Assembly (NCBI GenBank): GCA_049999725.1
Contig: JBNGIS010016056.1
Span: forward strand, 40,410 to 61,757
DNA length: 21,348 nucleotides
Reading direction: 5' to 3'
From: Haplomitrium mnioides
Lineage: Eukaryota; Marchantiophyta; Haplomitriopsida; Calobryales
Positions 1-10,234 of the stretch are shown in pieces. The notes under the pieces are model-generated. The model made no database searches. It worked only from the letters and a program-made list of their open reading frames with translations, and was not told the DNA's origin. The translations under genes were made by a program, and so were the position numbers. The stretch's first letter is position 1. Every line of letters begins with the position of its first letter.

Positions 1-430
1 TTTCACAATAATTGAATAATCAAAATGTTTGTTTTTTAAGTTCTCTTTCTAAAAAAGATATTTGAAATACAATCTAAATGGAAAATATGCATTTTTTGTT
101 CATAAAAAACTTTTTTTTTTCGAAAAGAAGATTTTAGTCTTAAATTTGATGTTTTTGAATGACAAATCTTCGAAAAACAAAATTCGATTGCCAAGTGAAA
201 CAGGAACTCAGTAGCAGTTCCTGGTTCAAAGTAGCAGCTGTTTACACTCTTTTGCTCTAGTTCAATTGCGGCTTTAGGATTTTCTACTAGCTTGATCTTG
301 AGCTCTATTTAAACTATTGTGAATTCATTTATTAAGAAAAAATCCCAATCTATGTGGTCTAAGGCCTACTCCCACACATTTTCTCCACTCATCTTTGTAG
401 AGATTTTCTTTTTCTTTAATATCAACAACT
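1..430. other. AT-rich flank with LTR-like promoter motif
   Basis: No coding frame is recognisable here. A perfect 7-bp inverted repeat, CAGGAAC at 201-207 and GTTCCTG at 217-223, could form a small hairpin. The octamer AGTAGCAG occurs twice nearby, at about 210 and 230. A TATTTAAA box at 306-313 is followed by AT-rich sequence and then a C/T-rich tract at about 365-415, a layout common near the end of plant LTRs. With no matching second copy in the window I cannot call it an LTR. Confidence 0.3.
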
Positions 431-3060
431 AGGATGGCTAACCATCCTCCCATCCAATAACTAGTAGGATAGACTGTTGTGTCCAAAGGTAGCAGATTGA
501 GTAAGCTCTAAGAAGAGCTTGGAGGGAGAAAAAGGAGCTAGCTAACATCAAATTATCTATGTTTTTAGTCCAGGTGCTGCCATAGTGAGGCTCCTAATGG
601 AGCTCATGTGTCGATGAACAATGCTGATTGAGGCTTACCTAGATGTGTGACAAAAGGAGGCTGACTTGGAAGCCTAACAAGAAGGGGGGCAACAATTTTT
701 TCCCTCCCCTTCTTGATCTTAGAAATTATGTTAGAACCAAAAAAGTACAAAATTGATATATGAAGAGAAGGTAAAAGAGAGGCTTAAGACAAAGGGCCTC
801 TCATTGATACACCCTACAATATTATTCTTTTTGAGGGGATTTTACCAGAACATGGCAAGGTGTGGAGTAGGTTGAAGTGGTAGAAAATGATTTGTGAGGA
901 GCAAGTTTGTTTGCAACTGCATGTTTGGATCTTTGGCAAGAAGACAAATTGAGCAAGAGCAAGCACTCGAAGGAAGCAAAGCAAGTCTCATCCATCATTT
1001 GCATCTTAGCGTGACTTCAAAGAAAGGTATCAGGCTTGGGTATGGTTGTTGAGCAAAGAAGGGCTAATTTTTTATTTCAAGCAGAAGTAGAAGAGGGTTT
1101 CAGGGTTTGTATTCACTGTGCATTGGAGAGCGTCAATGCTCAATCTTTGAATGGAGTATTACAAAATTGAAGGTTGGAGAAGAAATTTGAGAGAAGAGCT
1201 AGAAGTCCTCAAGAGCTATATCTTATTTGTCTAAGCCAAGAAGAAGGGCTATTTTCTATTGAGCAACACCATATGGATATATTTTTGAGTGGTAAGGCAA
1301 AGTGCCATTGAATCAAGCAATGATGTGGCATCTTTAGATTGTTCATTGCTAAACATCAACAGTGGTGAAAAGTTTACTAGAAAATGTTCGTGGGCCCAAG
1401 GGGCTCAGAAGTATCGCTGTAGTATATTAAGCAGACTCTTAAAGTGTTTGTGTTGAGCAGAGGTTTCAAGAAGAGCAACAAGAGTACTATTGAAACACAT
1501 AGATGTGGATAACTTTGAAGGAGGGTGTTTTTTGCTTAGCATCATAGTGAGATTCATGAATTCTTCAAATAATCAAACTAGGATCTAAATCCTAGCAATG
1601 CAATGTGTTCAAAGAAGTGTTCTAGGTATTTGAAGAACCATCCAATGTTGGATCAGTACGTTAAGTTTACCTCTATGTGGATTAGATGGCTAGAGGTGCC
1701 TTGCTGTTGCAACCACAAACAAGGATAAGAAAAGGTCAATCAAGCCAAGAATTGATGGAGAAGATACACTTTGGAAAGAAGGCAAAGAAGTCTTGGTAGT
1801 TGAGAAATTCTAATGCATTGACCATATTTCTTGGCAAAAACATCACTAAGAACCTTGGTAAGAGCTGTACAATGGGAGATAACAATTTTAGCCTTCGTGA
1901 ATTACCATCTTTTGTAGAGTAAGAAATGTTGACAAAATGAGGGAGGTCTGTGACATTAAGCAAGGTATACAATGCAGAATGTACTCCCAAAGTTGGAAAC
2001 TAGTAGGGGAAGACCTTGGATTGTGTGGAGAAAGATAGGAAAATCCAAGCATTTCCTTGTACTTCCACCTCATAGGAGATACTCATCGAACCTGCGGCAA
2101 GTTACATCTAATTTTCTATAATATTGTCCATTTGTTTTGAGAGTAGTTCTGCATGTTGGCAGCCCAACTAGTCTAGTCAAGAGGTACTCCCAAAGGGTTT
2201 CGGTTGTAGGAGCATATGCATTCAGTGGCTCTTGGTGTTGGACAATGCAAAGTGAAGATATTTGCCACTATAAAGGAGGAAACTTGTCATACACGTGCAG
2301 AGCATAACATATATGCGAGAAAGAATCCTAGTCTACAGAAATCAATGAATGCAATGTTCTAGGGGAATGAAAGGATGAAGGTAGTTGAGATATGTTACTG
2401 ATGTAGGTAGTGTTGCTTTCCTTAGTAATTACACCATCTTCATTGTAAAGCAAACAAAGGTTATATGGGTCAAGGTTGACAAGACAGTGGCTTATGTGGT
2501 GAGAGGAAGGGAGGTCATGTTTATTGTGGGGGCAATGAAAAGACCTCCTGACCTGAGCAAAAAGAGAGGATGCTCTGTTTTTAGCTGAGGCAGAAATGTA
2601 TCATAAGGACATGAAGCGCGCTACCAATAGTTCATCTTGATACATGGATGATAGGGTGTTGGCCTAGAGTGAGAACTAGTGATCAAGGAAGGAAGACACC
2701 AACCAGCAGAAAAAGAATGTTGCAAGTGGGAGATCATCACTAAGTACTGACTTGTTGAGATTGAAGAGCAAAAAGTTGGGAAGGATATAGTGGTTTTGAT
2801 CAGACAGGGTTGGCTAAAGACCCTAACCCATGTGGACTTGGGAGTATACTTGAAGTTTTCAAATTTGATCAAGTAGATTGTGAAGTCAGAAATGACATTC
2901 GGTCATGGCCTTGTTGTAGACGGTATGGAGGAGGGATAGAGTTCTATTCAAAGATTCAATTGATGGTGAAGAGCTGGTGGCTGGTTGTTTTTGTGTTGGT
3001 AGTTTCTGTGGTGTGTATGTGGTGTGAGTACTGGCCAACGCAAAAATGAAGATTAGAAAA
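430..3060 (+). other. Unclassified purine-rich degenerate repeat
   Basis: The plus strand is strongly A/G-rich, like the sense strand of the copia and gypsy elements further on, so this is probably another very old plus-strand retroelement. Short open stretches exist, for example 2385-2588 (67 codons) and 2810-3049 (79 codons, with a hydrophobic C-terminal third), but neither shows a motif I recognise. An ATG at 434 opens only a short frame. I found no zinc knuckle, protease, RT or integrase signature. The mobile-element origin is inferred from composition and surroundings. Confidence 0.35.
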
Positions 3061-3489
3061 CTGAAAACAAGGATTTGGCCATCTTGCACTCATAGGTTTG
3101 CTTTGTTAGTTGAAGTGAATTGTGTATTGCTTCAGCCCTTGATACTTTGTTTTGTATAACTTGAATTTTGTACTTGTTTCAGATTTATGTGATTCATAGT
3201 CCCAAATTTAAGGATGTATTTCTCGATTTGTGTGTTCTTGTAGGAATAGCTAATTGTGTTACATGATAGAATGAAGGTTCCTCTTAGTTAGATATTTCTA
3301 GGTCTGGTTTTTCTATGGTTTAGTTAGAATGTGGCTGAGAAAGTAACATGAAAATCATTATCCTGTCCTAATTTCATCCCCTTCCTATTTCACTCCAGAG
3401 TTCCTTCCCATCCTCTTTCCCTTCCAATCCAGATCTATAGGACTGTTTTAATCTCTAGTTCCCTTCATCCCAACATCTAGAGTTATGTG
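3061..3489. other. No gene seen; pyrimidine-rich tract
   Basis: This is AT-rich sequence followed by a C/T-rich stretch at about 3360-3475. I see no coding frame, RNA gene or terminal repeat in it. Confidence 0.4.
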
Positions 3490-5650
3490 CTATTGTTAGG
3501 CCCGGAGAGGTGCAGTGGAGTTACACTTGGAGACAGCGTGTAGGAGGAACGAAGCGAAGAAATGGAGTCATGTGGAGCAGAAATGGCGAGTATGAGCAGC
3601 AGTGGACATCATCGAAAAAGAGGAATCTTGTTCGGAAAAAAACAATTTTAATATTATTTTCATCGTATTTGTGTATTTTTGCGAGTACACGTATCACAAA
3701 GTCCCAACGACATTATCGGCGTACAAAGGAATGCAAGGTGACGAAAAATGAGTAAAACAAAAATAATCTCCTCTATAAGTATGTATGTGTGTGTTATGTG
3801 CGTGTGTGTGTGTCTTTATTTGTATGTAAAAGTCAGTTTGTTAAAAGAGCGATTAGTAGAGTAGAAATTTAGAAATTAGTATTTTTGTGTTAAATTAATA
3901 TTATAACCTAAGCTAGAGGCCATGGAGAAAGCACATTAAATTGATGGTAGAGATCTGCATCAATCTACGGCTGAGATTAATCGGAAAAAAAAAGTGAGCT
4001 AGGGTTAGTGAAAGTATTTAAAGGGCAAATTTTTGCCGTAGAGCCAGCTTGCATTTTGGAAAAATTTGGATTGTTCGTGGAGCATGGCGGCTGGAGCGGG
4101 GAAGAAGGGGAGGATTCAATTGGAATAGAGAACTTGTGCAGCTGGAGTGCAGATCGGAGCAGTAAGGGGTGAAGATGATGGACCTGTAAATTGGAGGAAA
4201 CACGCTATTTTGTTAGAGTTTAGGGAGACCAACTATAGGTGATGGATTTTCAGCCATCTGCAGTCCTTGAGTGCTGGGTATAGCGATGTAATGGAAGCAC
4301 GAACCAGAGCTAGTCGAAGCAGATCGAAGCAGATTAAGTCGCAGCGTTGCTTGATCGAGTATGCAGGTGGAGAAACAACCTGAGTTAACCTGAGTTATAA
4401 CGGATTAGAGGAATATAGGGGATGATCAATTGAAGACTGTAAGGCGAAACCGACAGAAGTATTCGGAGGCGTTGATGATGGGAACATGGGAATCGAAAGA
4501 GGAAGTCGACGTCCCGCTGTGCAGGCAGCACTGCGTGATCGGGTAGGTGTAATAGCAGCTGATGATCAAAACTGACGATCAAAACGAAACCAACCAAAAC
4601 AAATGAGTAGGCGATGACAGATTGTAAGTGGTAAGGGGATTTGGAGGAAGAAGCGCTGGCGAATGAGGGTCCGCACTCGAATTGTAGCGGCCGACAGTTC
4701 ATTGTGCGCTCGAAGGCTGCTTGACGAAGGATGTTGTCGACGAAGAAGGCTGGTCGAATCAGGCTGAGCGGCGTGGAGGCTAAAAGGTCGATGGAGTGCT
4801 GCGATCAGAGTGTATGATGAAGGAGGACGAATTCGGGCTGCGCGAGAAAAATCTGTGCGATGAAGGAGGTGGTATGCGAAAAGGAAGAAGGAGAAATACA
4901 ATGTACAAAAGGAAGATTAAGGAGGTATAATGAAGTGTTCTTATAGCAAATAGTGCGTATATTGGCTTCATAGTTCTTATGGCAAGGGAAAGTATCAGGA
5001 ATATACTGGAGAATCTGTGGGGAAGTTCTTATTACAAGCGGACTAGTACGTTAGTAGATTTTGGGAAGAGATTAAGGAAGAAAATTTATAAGGGGAGTAT
5101 ACTTTTTGCCATCTTTGGAGATTTATTCTGGGAGCAGGAGGAAGAATTTTTGGGAGATACAAATTGGGTTTGATAGAGTGATGACAGGAAATTCTTTCTA
5201 GAGGAAGAATAGAGTATTTGGAAGTTTTTGGAATTTTTGGCAGGGAGTTACAGTTGGAGAAAATGATAAAAATGGGGGACATGAAAAGTTTGGGAAGAGC
5301 TTAAAATTGGTGGGAAACAATTTCTGTGGGTCTGGATGGACACTGTGGGCAATCAAAGGCACTCTGAAGATCAATGTCAGCTCATGGAAGATTCTTTGCG
5401 CGACCAAGAAGATAAGGCCAAACTAGTTAAGGTATCATATACATAGGGGGTAAAATCGGCTTTGTTGTTTTTGTGTGTGAGTTCTGTTTGTTCTGTTGAA
5501 GTCATATCCAGCGTGGTACCCTGTTCTGCATTCAGAGTCATATGTGATGTGTGTAGTTCGAAAGTGCGAAAATGTTCTGGTGTTAAGTGTTCCGAAAGAG
5601 AAAAATATGAGGAGAGTCACCGTATAGTCGTCGATAGTCGAACCTTGGAA
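3490..5650. other. CpG-richer block of unknown origin
   Basis: CG dinucleotides are frequent here, especially at 4260-4880, whereas the flanking retroelement remnants have few. The plus strand is G/A-rich. A TATTTAAA box lies at 4015-4022. Short direct repeats occur: a GAAGCAGAT pair near 4317-4336 and a CTGAGTTA pair near 4380-4396. Several minus-strand open frames cross 4385-4901, but they are Ser/Pro/Leu-rich and overlap one another, which looks like the by-product of a purine-rich strand. The block could be a younger insertion, an unmethylated promoter and leader region, or part of an LTR. I cannot choose between these. Confidence 0.4.
3781..3812. repeat. Imperfect TG microsatellite
   Basis: A run of TG dinucleotides with a few interruptions (TATG, GC). 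It is a simple-sequence repeat with no coding context. Confidence 0.8.
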
Positions 5651-6186
5651 TTGGGAACAAAACTGTGATATTATATTGTGATGCCTGAGATATATAAAGT
5701 GCTCCTTGCAGAATTTCTGAGTTTTCTAGTTGGTAGAATCGGTGGATGTGAATTGGGATTTCTATGCATTTTCATGTTGTAGATCATTTTTAGAGTTAGT
5801 ATGTCGTTTGTCTGAATGTTAAGCGTGACAGGATGAGGAGACAAATAGTGTTGTGTATGATGGAATAGGATAGTTTAGGGTGTTTGAGAGAATTGATTGA
5901 GTGAGGACTGAGTTTGGGTGTGTTGTGGCTTTTACGAACATAAGTAATTCAGACGCATTGTCAAAGTTCTTCTTTATGCTTTTCCGATACCTCTTACCCT
6001 TCTAGTCTCCCTCTCTCCTATCTCTTCTTCTAACTTCACGGATAAGGCTCTGATCCTTCAGGGTCTTACCCCGCTATCCCCACAATAGCCCAAACATAGC
6101 AAAACAACTATGTTGGGCATCCCTCCTCTTTTTCTTAGCATGGCAATGAGGCCATAATACTTGGAAGGAGAGAAAGAGAGACCAGA
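5651..6186. other. No gene seen; TATA motif and strand switch
   Basis: A TATATAAA box lies at 5691-5698. At about 5950 the plus strand changes from G/A-rich to C/T-rich, which probably marks the boundary between repeats of opposite orientation. 6000-6130 is C-rich. No coding motif is recognised. Confidence 0.35.
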
Positions 6187-7130
6187 TCAGAGTACAACAG
6201 AGCTAAACCAGCTCTGCCCCCCAATAGCTCTAGCGTATGTAACATAGGCCAACATCCCAACATTAGGCCACTCTTCCTTTATTATTTCCATCTGTGACAT
6301 TTTCCGTTTTTGAAGATGCTGATCAACTATCTGCTTTCTTTTCAGAACCTCTTCAAGCTCAAGAGGCTCAATTAATTCTTGGCATTGCCCATACTTGCCT
6401 TTCTTTCTTATTAGCCTTACCATCCTTGTACAATGTTTCTATCAAAAACTCTTTGGCTTCGTCATTGATGATTATATTCATCACATTTATTAATAAACTC
6501 CCAAACTTGGCCATATGCAATAGAAAAATCTCGTGCCAACTAGCTTCTTTTCCATTGCAATTTCAACATATTGCTTGATATTTGAAAAGGTACAAGCTCC
6601 CAATCCTTTTGTATGCCCCTTTCAAGCTCTAATCAATGTTATATGACTTGTCTATGTGATGCATTGTGACTTTGGTTGATGCAAGATTGAACCAAATAGC
6701 TAGAAAAACTCCATCAATAGTAGGTCTAGGATTTTGTAAAGCCTATAGCTATTCTTATAAAAACTTGTATTTAGATGCACATACAAGACCTACTTCTGGG
6801 AAAATTTCCTCTAGTAGAGTATATATCTTGATAAGTAACTCTTCTTTAGTCATGATTATTTGTCCTCTAAAAGCAAAGACAACAATGTAATCTATAATGT
6901 CCATTTGTGCCACAGCTCATTAAATGATGTTGCTACATCATAATTTCAATAGCATTTTCTAAAATTTCAAACCCCCTCTTGCTTAGCATTTCTTTTAGAT
7001 CATAGAGGTGCTTTTGAAGAGGCATCACTTTGATCATTGGGGCAACTAAAGCTGATCTTGTCTTCATGCCTTTTGTTTGCCTTAACCTTGTTGGATCATT
7101 TGAAGCTTCTGACTCAAGAATGTTCCACAC
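6187..7130 (-). pseudogene. Broken minus-strand ORF, unknown retroelement family (copy 1)
   Basis: The core is one minus-strand frame from an ATG at 6904 to 6368: 179 codons interrupted by only a few stops. It contains the stretches MTKEELLIKIYTLLEE and KANKKERQVWAM. Two further minus-strand pieces in other frames flank it. Upstream, 7130-6933 contains KHLYDLKEMLSKRGFEI. Downstream, 6423-6187 contains LELEEVLKRKQIVDQHLQKR. Frameshifts therefore separate three parts of what looks like one protein. A diverged relative lies at about 20047-20600 in the same orientation, and peptide similarity (DEAK, K-x-NKK-x-RQV, LEE, RK) runs through both in the minus-strand frames, supporting that strand. I do not recognise the family. 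The neighbourhood suggests a retroelement protein, but no catalytic motif is visible. Confidence 0.45.
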
Positions 7131-7340
7131 ACTCTGATAAGATTGTTGTTGCTTCCTATGACCACTACAAAGAGGAAATTTTCTTTCTAGGCATTCCTCT
7201 TATGCAAGATATCTCTTACAAACAATTTGTTAGTTTATCTTCACCAAGACAATTGAGACTCTTTGTTGCATTGGACACCTGGTCAATCTTTCTCACTTCA
7301 CATTGCAATATTCATAACCTCCAAACCCTTGATCTTAAGA
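7131..7340. other. Junction between minus-strand ORF and copia gag
   Basis: This is a T/C-rich stretch. A 120-codon plus-strand frame runs through it (7037-7399), but it overlaps the minus-strand pseudogene and shows no gag-like motif, so I do not call it a gene. Any 5' LTR of the copia element should lie here or further left. I cannot see one. Confidence 0.35.
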
Positions 7341-7700
7341 ATGAGGGAGGATTCCATCATCATTATGTATGCGATGAGGATCAAATCCATGGCTGGTGAG
7401 TTGCTAGCAGCAGGTTCTTGAACTCAAGAAGAAGACATGGTATGTGTTTTGTTGAACAACCTCCTTGAAGAATATGGGACTTTCAAATCGGTTGAAGTTT
7501 ATGGAGGCAAAAGAGTCTAAATTAGACATGAATTTCTTGATAATTTGCCTACTCAATGAGGGAAAAAAGCAACAAAATAAAGGAAGATGATCATGACAAT
7601 GTTTTGATTGTTAAAGGAAACAAGAAAAGAAAGATATCTACAGAGACATGTACTTGCTATGATTGCAAAAAGATTTGACACTTGTCCAAGTCCCACAAGA
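7340..7700 (+). pseudogene. Copia gag remnant with decayed zinc knuckle
   Basis: A frame through the ATG at 7389 reads MAGELLAAG, a stop, TQEEDMVCVLLNNLLEEYGT. It matches the end of the copia gag domain (UBN2/gag-polypeptide type), where a D/E-x-x-L-A-A-x-G stretch precedes E-D-x-V-x-x-L-L-N-x-L-P-x-x-Y. About 270 nt downstream, CYDC at 7655-7666 is followed by four codons, one of them a stop, and then His at 7679. This is a C-x2-C-x4-H knuckle whose final Cys position reads as His. Gag forms the particle and the knuckle binds the RNA genome. The N-terminal part of gag is not visible. Confidence 0.7.
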
Positions 7701-7839
7701 AACAACTGGTTGACAACAAGTTTGGAGGAGATGAGAGAAATCTCAAGAGACCTCTAATGTAACAACTATTGAAATGACTCATCTGCAGACAAGGATTAGC
7801 AAACCTGACTTGAAGAAATGGATGACCAAGATGCTCTGA

Positions 7840-7890
7840 TACCTAGTGGTTTGATGATCTAGGTATCAGCATGTGTCCACCATAATCATC
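7840..7890 (+). pseudogene. Copia aspartic protease active-site remnant
   Basis: From 7847 the frame reads WFDDLGISMCP. It aligns residue for residue with the usual copia protease start W-Y-L-D-S-G-A-S-x-H-M. The catalytic Asp is kept but the Ser of the D-S-G triad is Leu, so the site would be dead. The position, between the gag knuckle and the pre-integrase domain, is as expected. Only this motif is clear; the rest of the protease is too decayed to trace. Confidence 0.5.
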
Positions 7891-8254
7891 GAGAAAGGAC
7901 TGATTAATGATTGTCATCATAACTAATCCCAAAATTGGCAATTGGGTAACAACTATAGAGTACCTTCAATTGCAACATAATTGTGCATCTTATATACAAG
8001 GATCGGGAGGAAAGAGCGCCACTCACATCCTAGAAGGAGTTCTTTATAGGCTCACAAAGGAATTGTGTTAGTGAGTACACTTTCCAAGACTTGCTTGGTG
8101 GTCAGCAATGGCCCACATAGTTGTATAGTCTTGGATAAACTTTGCAAGGTAGTGTAGTTGGTGTTGGTATCATGAGAAAGAAACTGTGCAGATTGGATAG
8201 CATATCAAGAGTCAAGTAAAGCCTAAGTATGGCTAACCAGAGAAAGAGTATGAT

Positions 8255-8400
8255 AAGTCTTTGGCACCATAGGCTTGGACAATTAGAAAAGCAAGGAATC
8301 AAGTTGCTTACCAGCATGGTAAGCAACATGGTTTGGACAAATGTACCTTACTGGAGTTCTGTGAAGGATGTGTAAAGGGAAAGTCACACAAAATCTGCAG
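8255..8400 (+). pseudogene. Copia GAG-pre-integrase zinc-binding domain
   Basis: From 8259 the frame reads LWHHRLGQLEKQGIKLL, matching the L-W-H-x-R-L-G-H-L motif of the pre-integrase domain. After a frameshift near 8320 it continues as CEGCVKGKSHK, the C-x2-C half of the H-H-C-C zinc site followed by the G-K-x-H-K/R stretch. This domain sits at the N terminus of integrase and helps it multimerise on DNA ends. Confidence 0.85.
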
Positions 8401-8429
8401 TTAGAAAGAGAACCACTGGATGGAGGGTA

Positions 8430-8670
8430 TCCAGTTTGTTTGTCTACAATGACATATATGGACCTATGAAGGCACCTTCAATGTTTTCTTATGGATGTTT
8501 TATATTATTCACAGATAAGAAATCAAATATTTCCTTTGTTTACTTCATGCACAACAAGGATGAGATGTTTCAATATTTCAAACATGTCTTGTTGGGATGG
8601 AGAATGAAGCTAACAATAGAATCAAAGATTTTTAGAAGTGATGGCAACAATTTTAGAACTTTCTTGTGAC
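8430..8670 (+). pseudogene. Copia integrase catalytic core, first two Asp
   Basis: A frame open from 8436 to 8666 reads YNDIYGPMKAPS, corresponding to the H-S-D-x-x-G-P-M start of the rve core, with the first catalytic Asp at 8451-8453. It ends in FRSDGNNFRTFL, corresponding to L-R-S-D-N-G-G-E-F, with the second catalytic Asp at 8640-8642. The intervening FTDKKSNISFVYFM matches the F-I-D-D-F-S-R-x-x-W-V-Y-F stretch. Integrase inserts the DNA copy into the genome. The third catalytic residue lies in the next, rearranged section. Confidence 0.85.
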
Positions 8671-9400
8671 AAGGTGGTATCAGAGCATAGATGATTGCTC
8701 AAGATTCTCCAAATCAAGATGGTGTGGTAGTATGGCTAAGTAAGACATTGTCAAGAAGGCTAGAAGCATGGTACCTATGTTGACATGGAGAACAAGCTCT
8801 ATGATAGCATGGCTAAACAAGACATTTATTGAGAAGGCTGGAAGCATGTTGCATATGCTCGCATGGTGGACAAGTTATGTGCTAGCATGGCTGAAAAAGA
8901 TAGTTGTTGAGAAGGTTGGAAGCATGTTGCATATGTTGGCCTAGAGGACAAGTTTTGAGTAGTGTGAGTAGCTACAACTAAAGAATATCAACACCACAAA
9001 TGTAATTGAAGGGTTGAGACCTTGGTAGGCTTGGGGTTTCAGCCTTCAATGAAGCATCTTAGAGTTGTGGCTGCAACACATATGTCTTGGTTCTTGTGGC
9101 ACTTCATATGAAATGGAATCTAAGACAATGAAGTGTATTTTTCCTTGGGTACAATGAAGGAAGGAAGGCCTATACTGTGCAACCTAGTAACAAGCAAAAC
9201 CATTTAGTATAGGTATGTCTTTTTCAATGAGTAGGAGGTAGAAAGCAAGTTAGATGTGAATCCAAGCCTTACCCTTTCTGATGTTCTGATGATTAATCTA
9301 GGTGATGGACATTTGATCAAACTTCTGGGCAACAACTTGCAGAATGTGGACCAACTATTTTGGAGGTGTCTGAAGAAAGTGAAGAAAATGCATTGCAATA
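8671..9400 (+). pseudogene. Copia integrase C-terminal part, rearranged
   Basis: After the second Asp the sequence continues in several frames: DSPNQDGVV (matching S-P-Q-Q-N-G-V-V-E-R), then a triplicated helix segment (8732-8964, listed separately). It then reads KPSMKHLRV with a frame change (8990-9060), matching K-P-S-V-x-H-L-R-V-F-G-C, and FFLGYNEGRKAYTVQ (about 9137-9185), matching the I-F-L-G-Y-x-x-x-x-K-A-Y integrase end. From 9190 to 9490 only scattered matches remain, as expected for the variable linker between integrase and RT. Confidence 0.75.
8732..8964 (+). repeat. Three tandem 77-78 bp units inside copia integrase
   Basis: Units start at 8732, 8809 and 8887, each beginning ATGGCT and sharing the order AAG/AAA-GACATT-type core, GAAGGCTGGAAGCATG, ACAAG and GCTAGCATGG. 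In the frame of unit 2 the peptide is WLNKTFIEKAGSMLHMLA; unit 3 gives KKIVVEKVGSMLHMLA and unit 1 a frame-shifted version. A normal copia integrase has this helix (N-R/K-T-I-V-E-x-A-R-S-M-L) only once, so the units are a tandem triplication within the gene. Confidence 0.85.
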
Positions 9401-9486
9401 TGTGAGGAAGTCACAGAGAATCTAAAGACCAATTGTTACACTTGGAAGATAAGAAGGTAAGGCAAAAGTTTTTTTTGAGCAAGAAT

Positions 9487-10230
9487 AAATGAGCCTAAGG
9501 CAAGCAATGAAAAGGGATGATGCAAAACAATGGGAGTAGGATACAAAAGACAAGTACCAATCCTTGATACAGATTGGAACGTGGATTGTGAAAGATTTAC
9601 CAGAAGGCAAGAAAGCTATTGGATGCAGGTAGGTATTGGAAGCTCAAGCATAGAGCTGTAATCACAAGTACAAAGCACACATAATGGTCTAGGGACATCT
9701 GTAGAAGGATTGTATTGAACATTCATCCCAATGGTCAATCCACTACTAACTAATCATTGCAATAGCTGATGGATAGGGAGCTCATCAAATAGATGTGAAT
9801 CCAAAAAGTTTTCTAAATAGAGATCTCAAGGAAGAGATTTATATGGTGCAACTTGTAAGGTTTGAGGCCTCCGAGAAGAAACATAAGGTGTATGTTTTAT
9901 TTGGAAGTCTCTGTGGGGACTAGAGCAATCCTCAAGAGTATGGTATGAGAAGATAGAATATTACTTGCAAGGTGATGGGCATTCTAGTGCACATCCAAAC
10001 ACAACATATATTGCTGAGTGGTAAATGGGTCTATCAACATAATCACTATGTGCGTGGATGACTTGCTATTATTAAGTAGAAATCTAGATTTGGTGCGCAA
10101 TATGAAGCATGGTTTGAGTACCCTCTTTGAAATGGTGAACATTGGGAGGTACAAAATATCTTGGGGATATAGACAAGAATGCAAAGGCTCAATTAGCGAA
10201 GAAAGTTGCAAAACTTGGACTTGATGTTGA
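9487..10230 (+). pseudogene. Copia reverse transcriptase (RVT_2) remnant
   Basis: The domain begins near 9492 with SLRQAMKRDDAKQWE, then GTWIVKDLPEGKKAIGCR, the typical entry of RVT_2. The first catalytic Asp lies in HQIDVNPKSFLN (Asp at 9792-9794; family H-Q-M-D-V-K-T-A-F-L-N-G), followed by EEIYMVQ. The polymerase box is CVDDLLLLS with Asp codons at 10057-10059 and 10060-10062, where copia elements usually have Y-V-D-D. The regions between are broken by several stops (TAG/TGA replacing CAG, TGG or CGA-type codons) and frame changes. RT copies the element RNA into DNA; this copy is inactive. Confidence 0.9.
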
Positions 10231-10234
10231 TTGC

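Noticed and set aside
2810-3049. 79-codon plus-strand frame with a hydrophobic tail, possible small membrane protein
   Set aside because: It sits in a decayed repeat-like block, has no supporting start context or homologous motif, and a minus-strand frame overlaps it.
4385-4971. Overlapping minus-strand frames of 63-111 codons
   Set aside because: Several frames are open at once, with Ser/Pro/Leu/Phe-rich translations and no motif. This is expected opposite a purine-rich strand, where stop codons are scarce.
5691-5698. TATATAAA as a gene promoter
   Set aside because: No reading frame or transcript structure follows, and such motifs are common in AT-rich DNA. It is noted only within the surrounding block.
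7037-7399. Plus-strand frame of 120 codons just before the copia gag
   Set aside because: The copia gag motifs at 7389 onward are in a different frame, and the translation shows no gag feature. It overlaps the minus-strand pseudogene, so it looks like a chance frame.
8675-8686. TGGTATCAGAGC, identical to the initiator-Met tRNA primer-binding site of many copia elements
   Set aside because: It lies inside the integrase core, just where the frame should read the G-I-x-R stretch between the second Asp and S-P-x-Q-N-G-V. There is no LTR end before it, and integrase motifs continue on both sides, so it is a coding coincidence.
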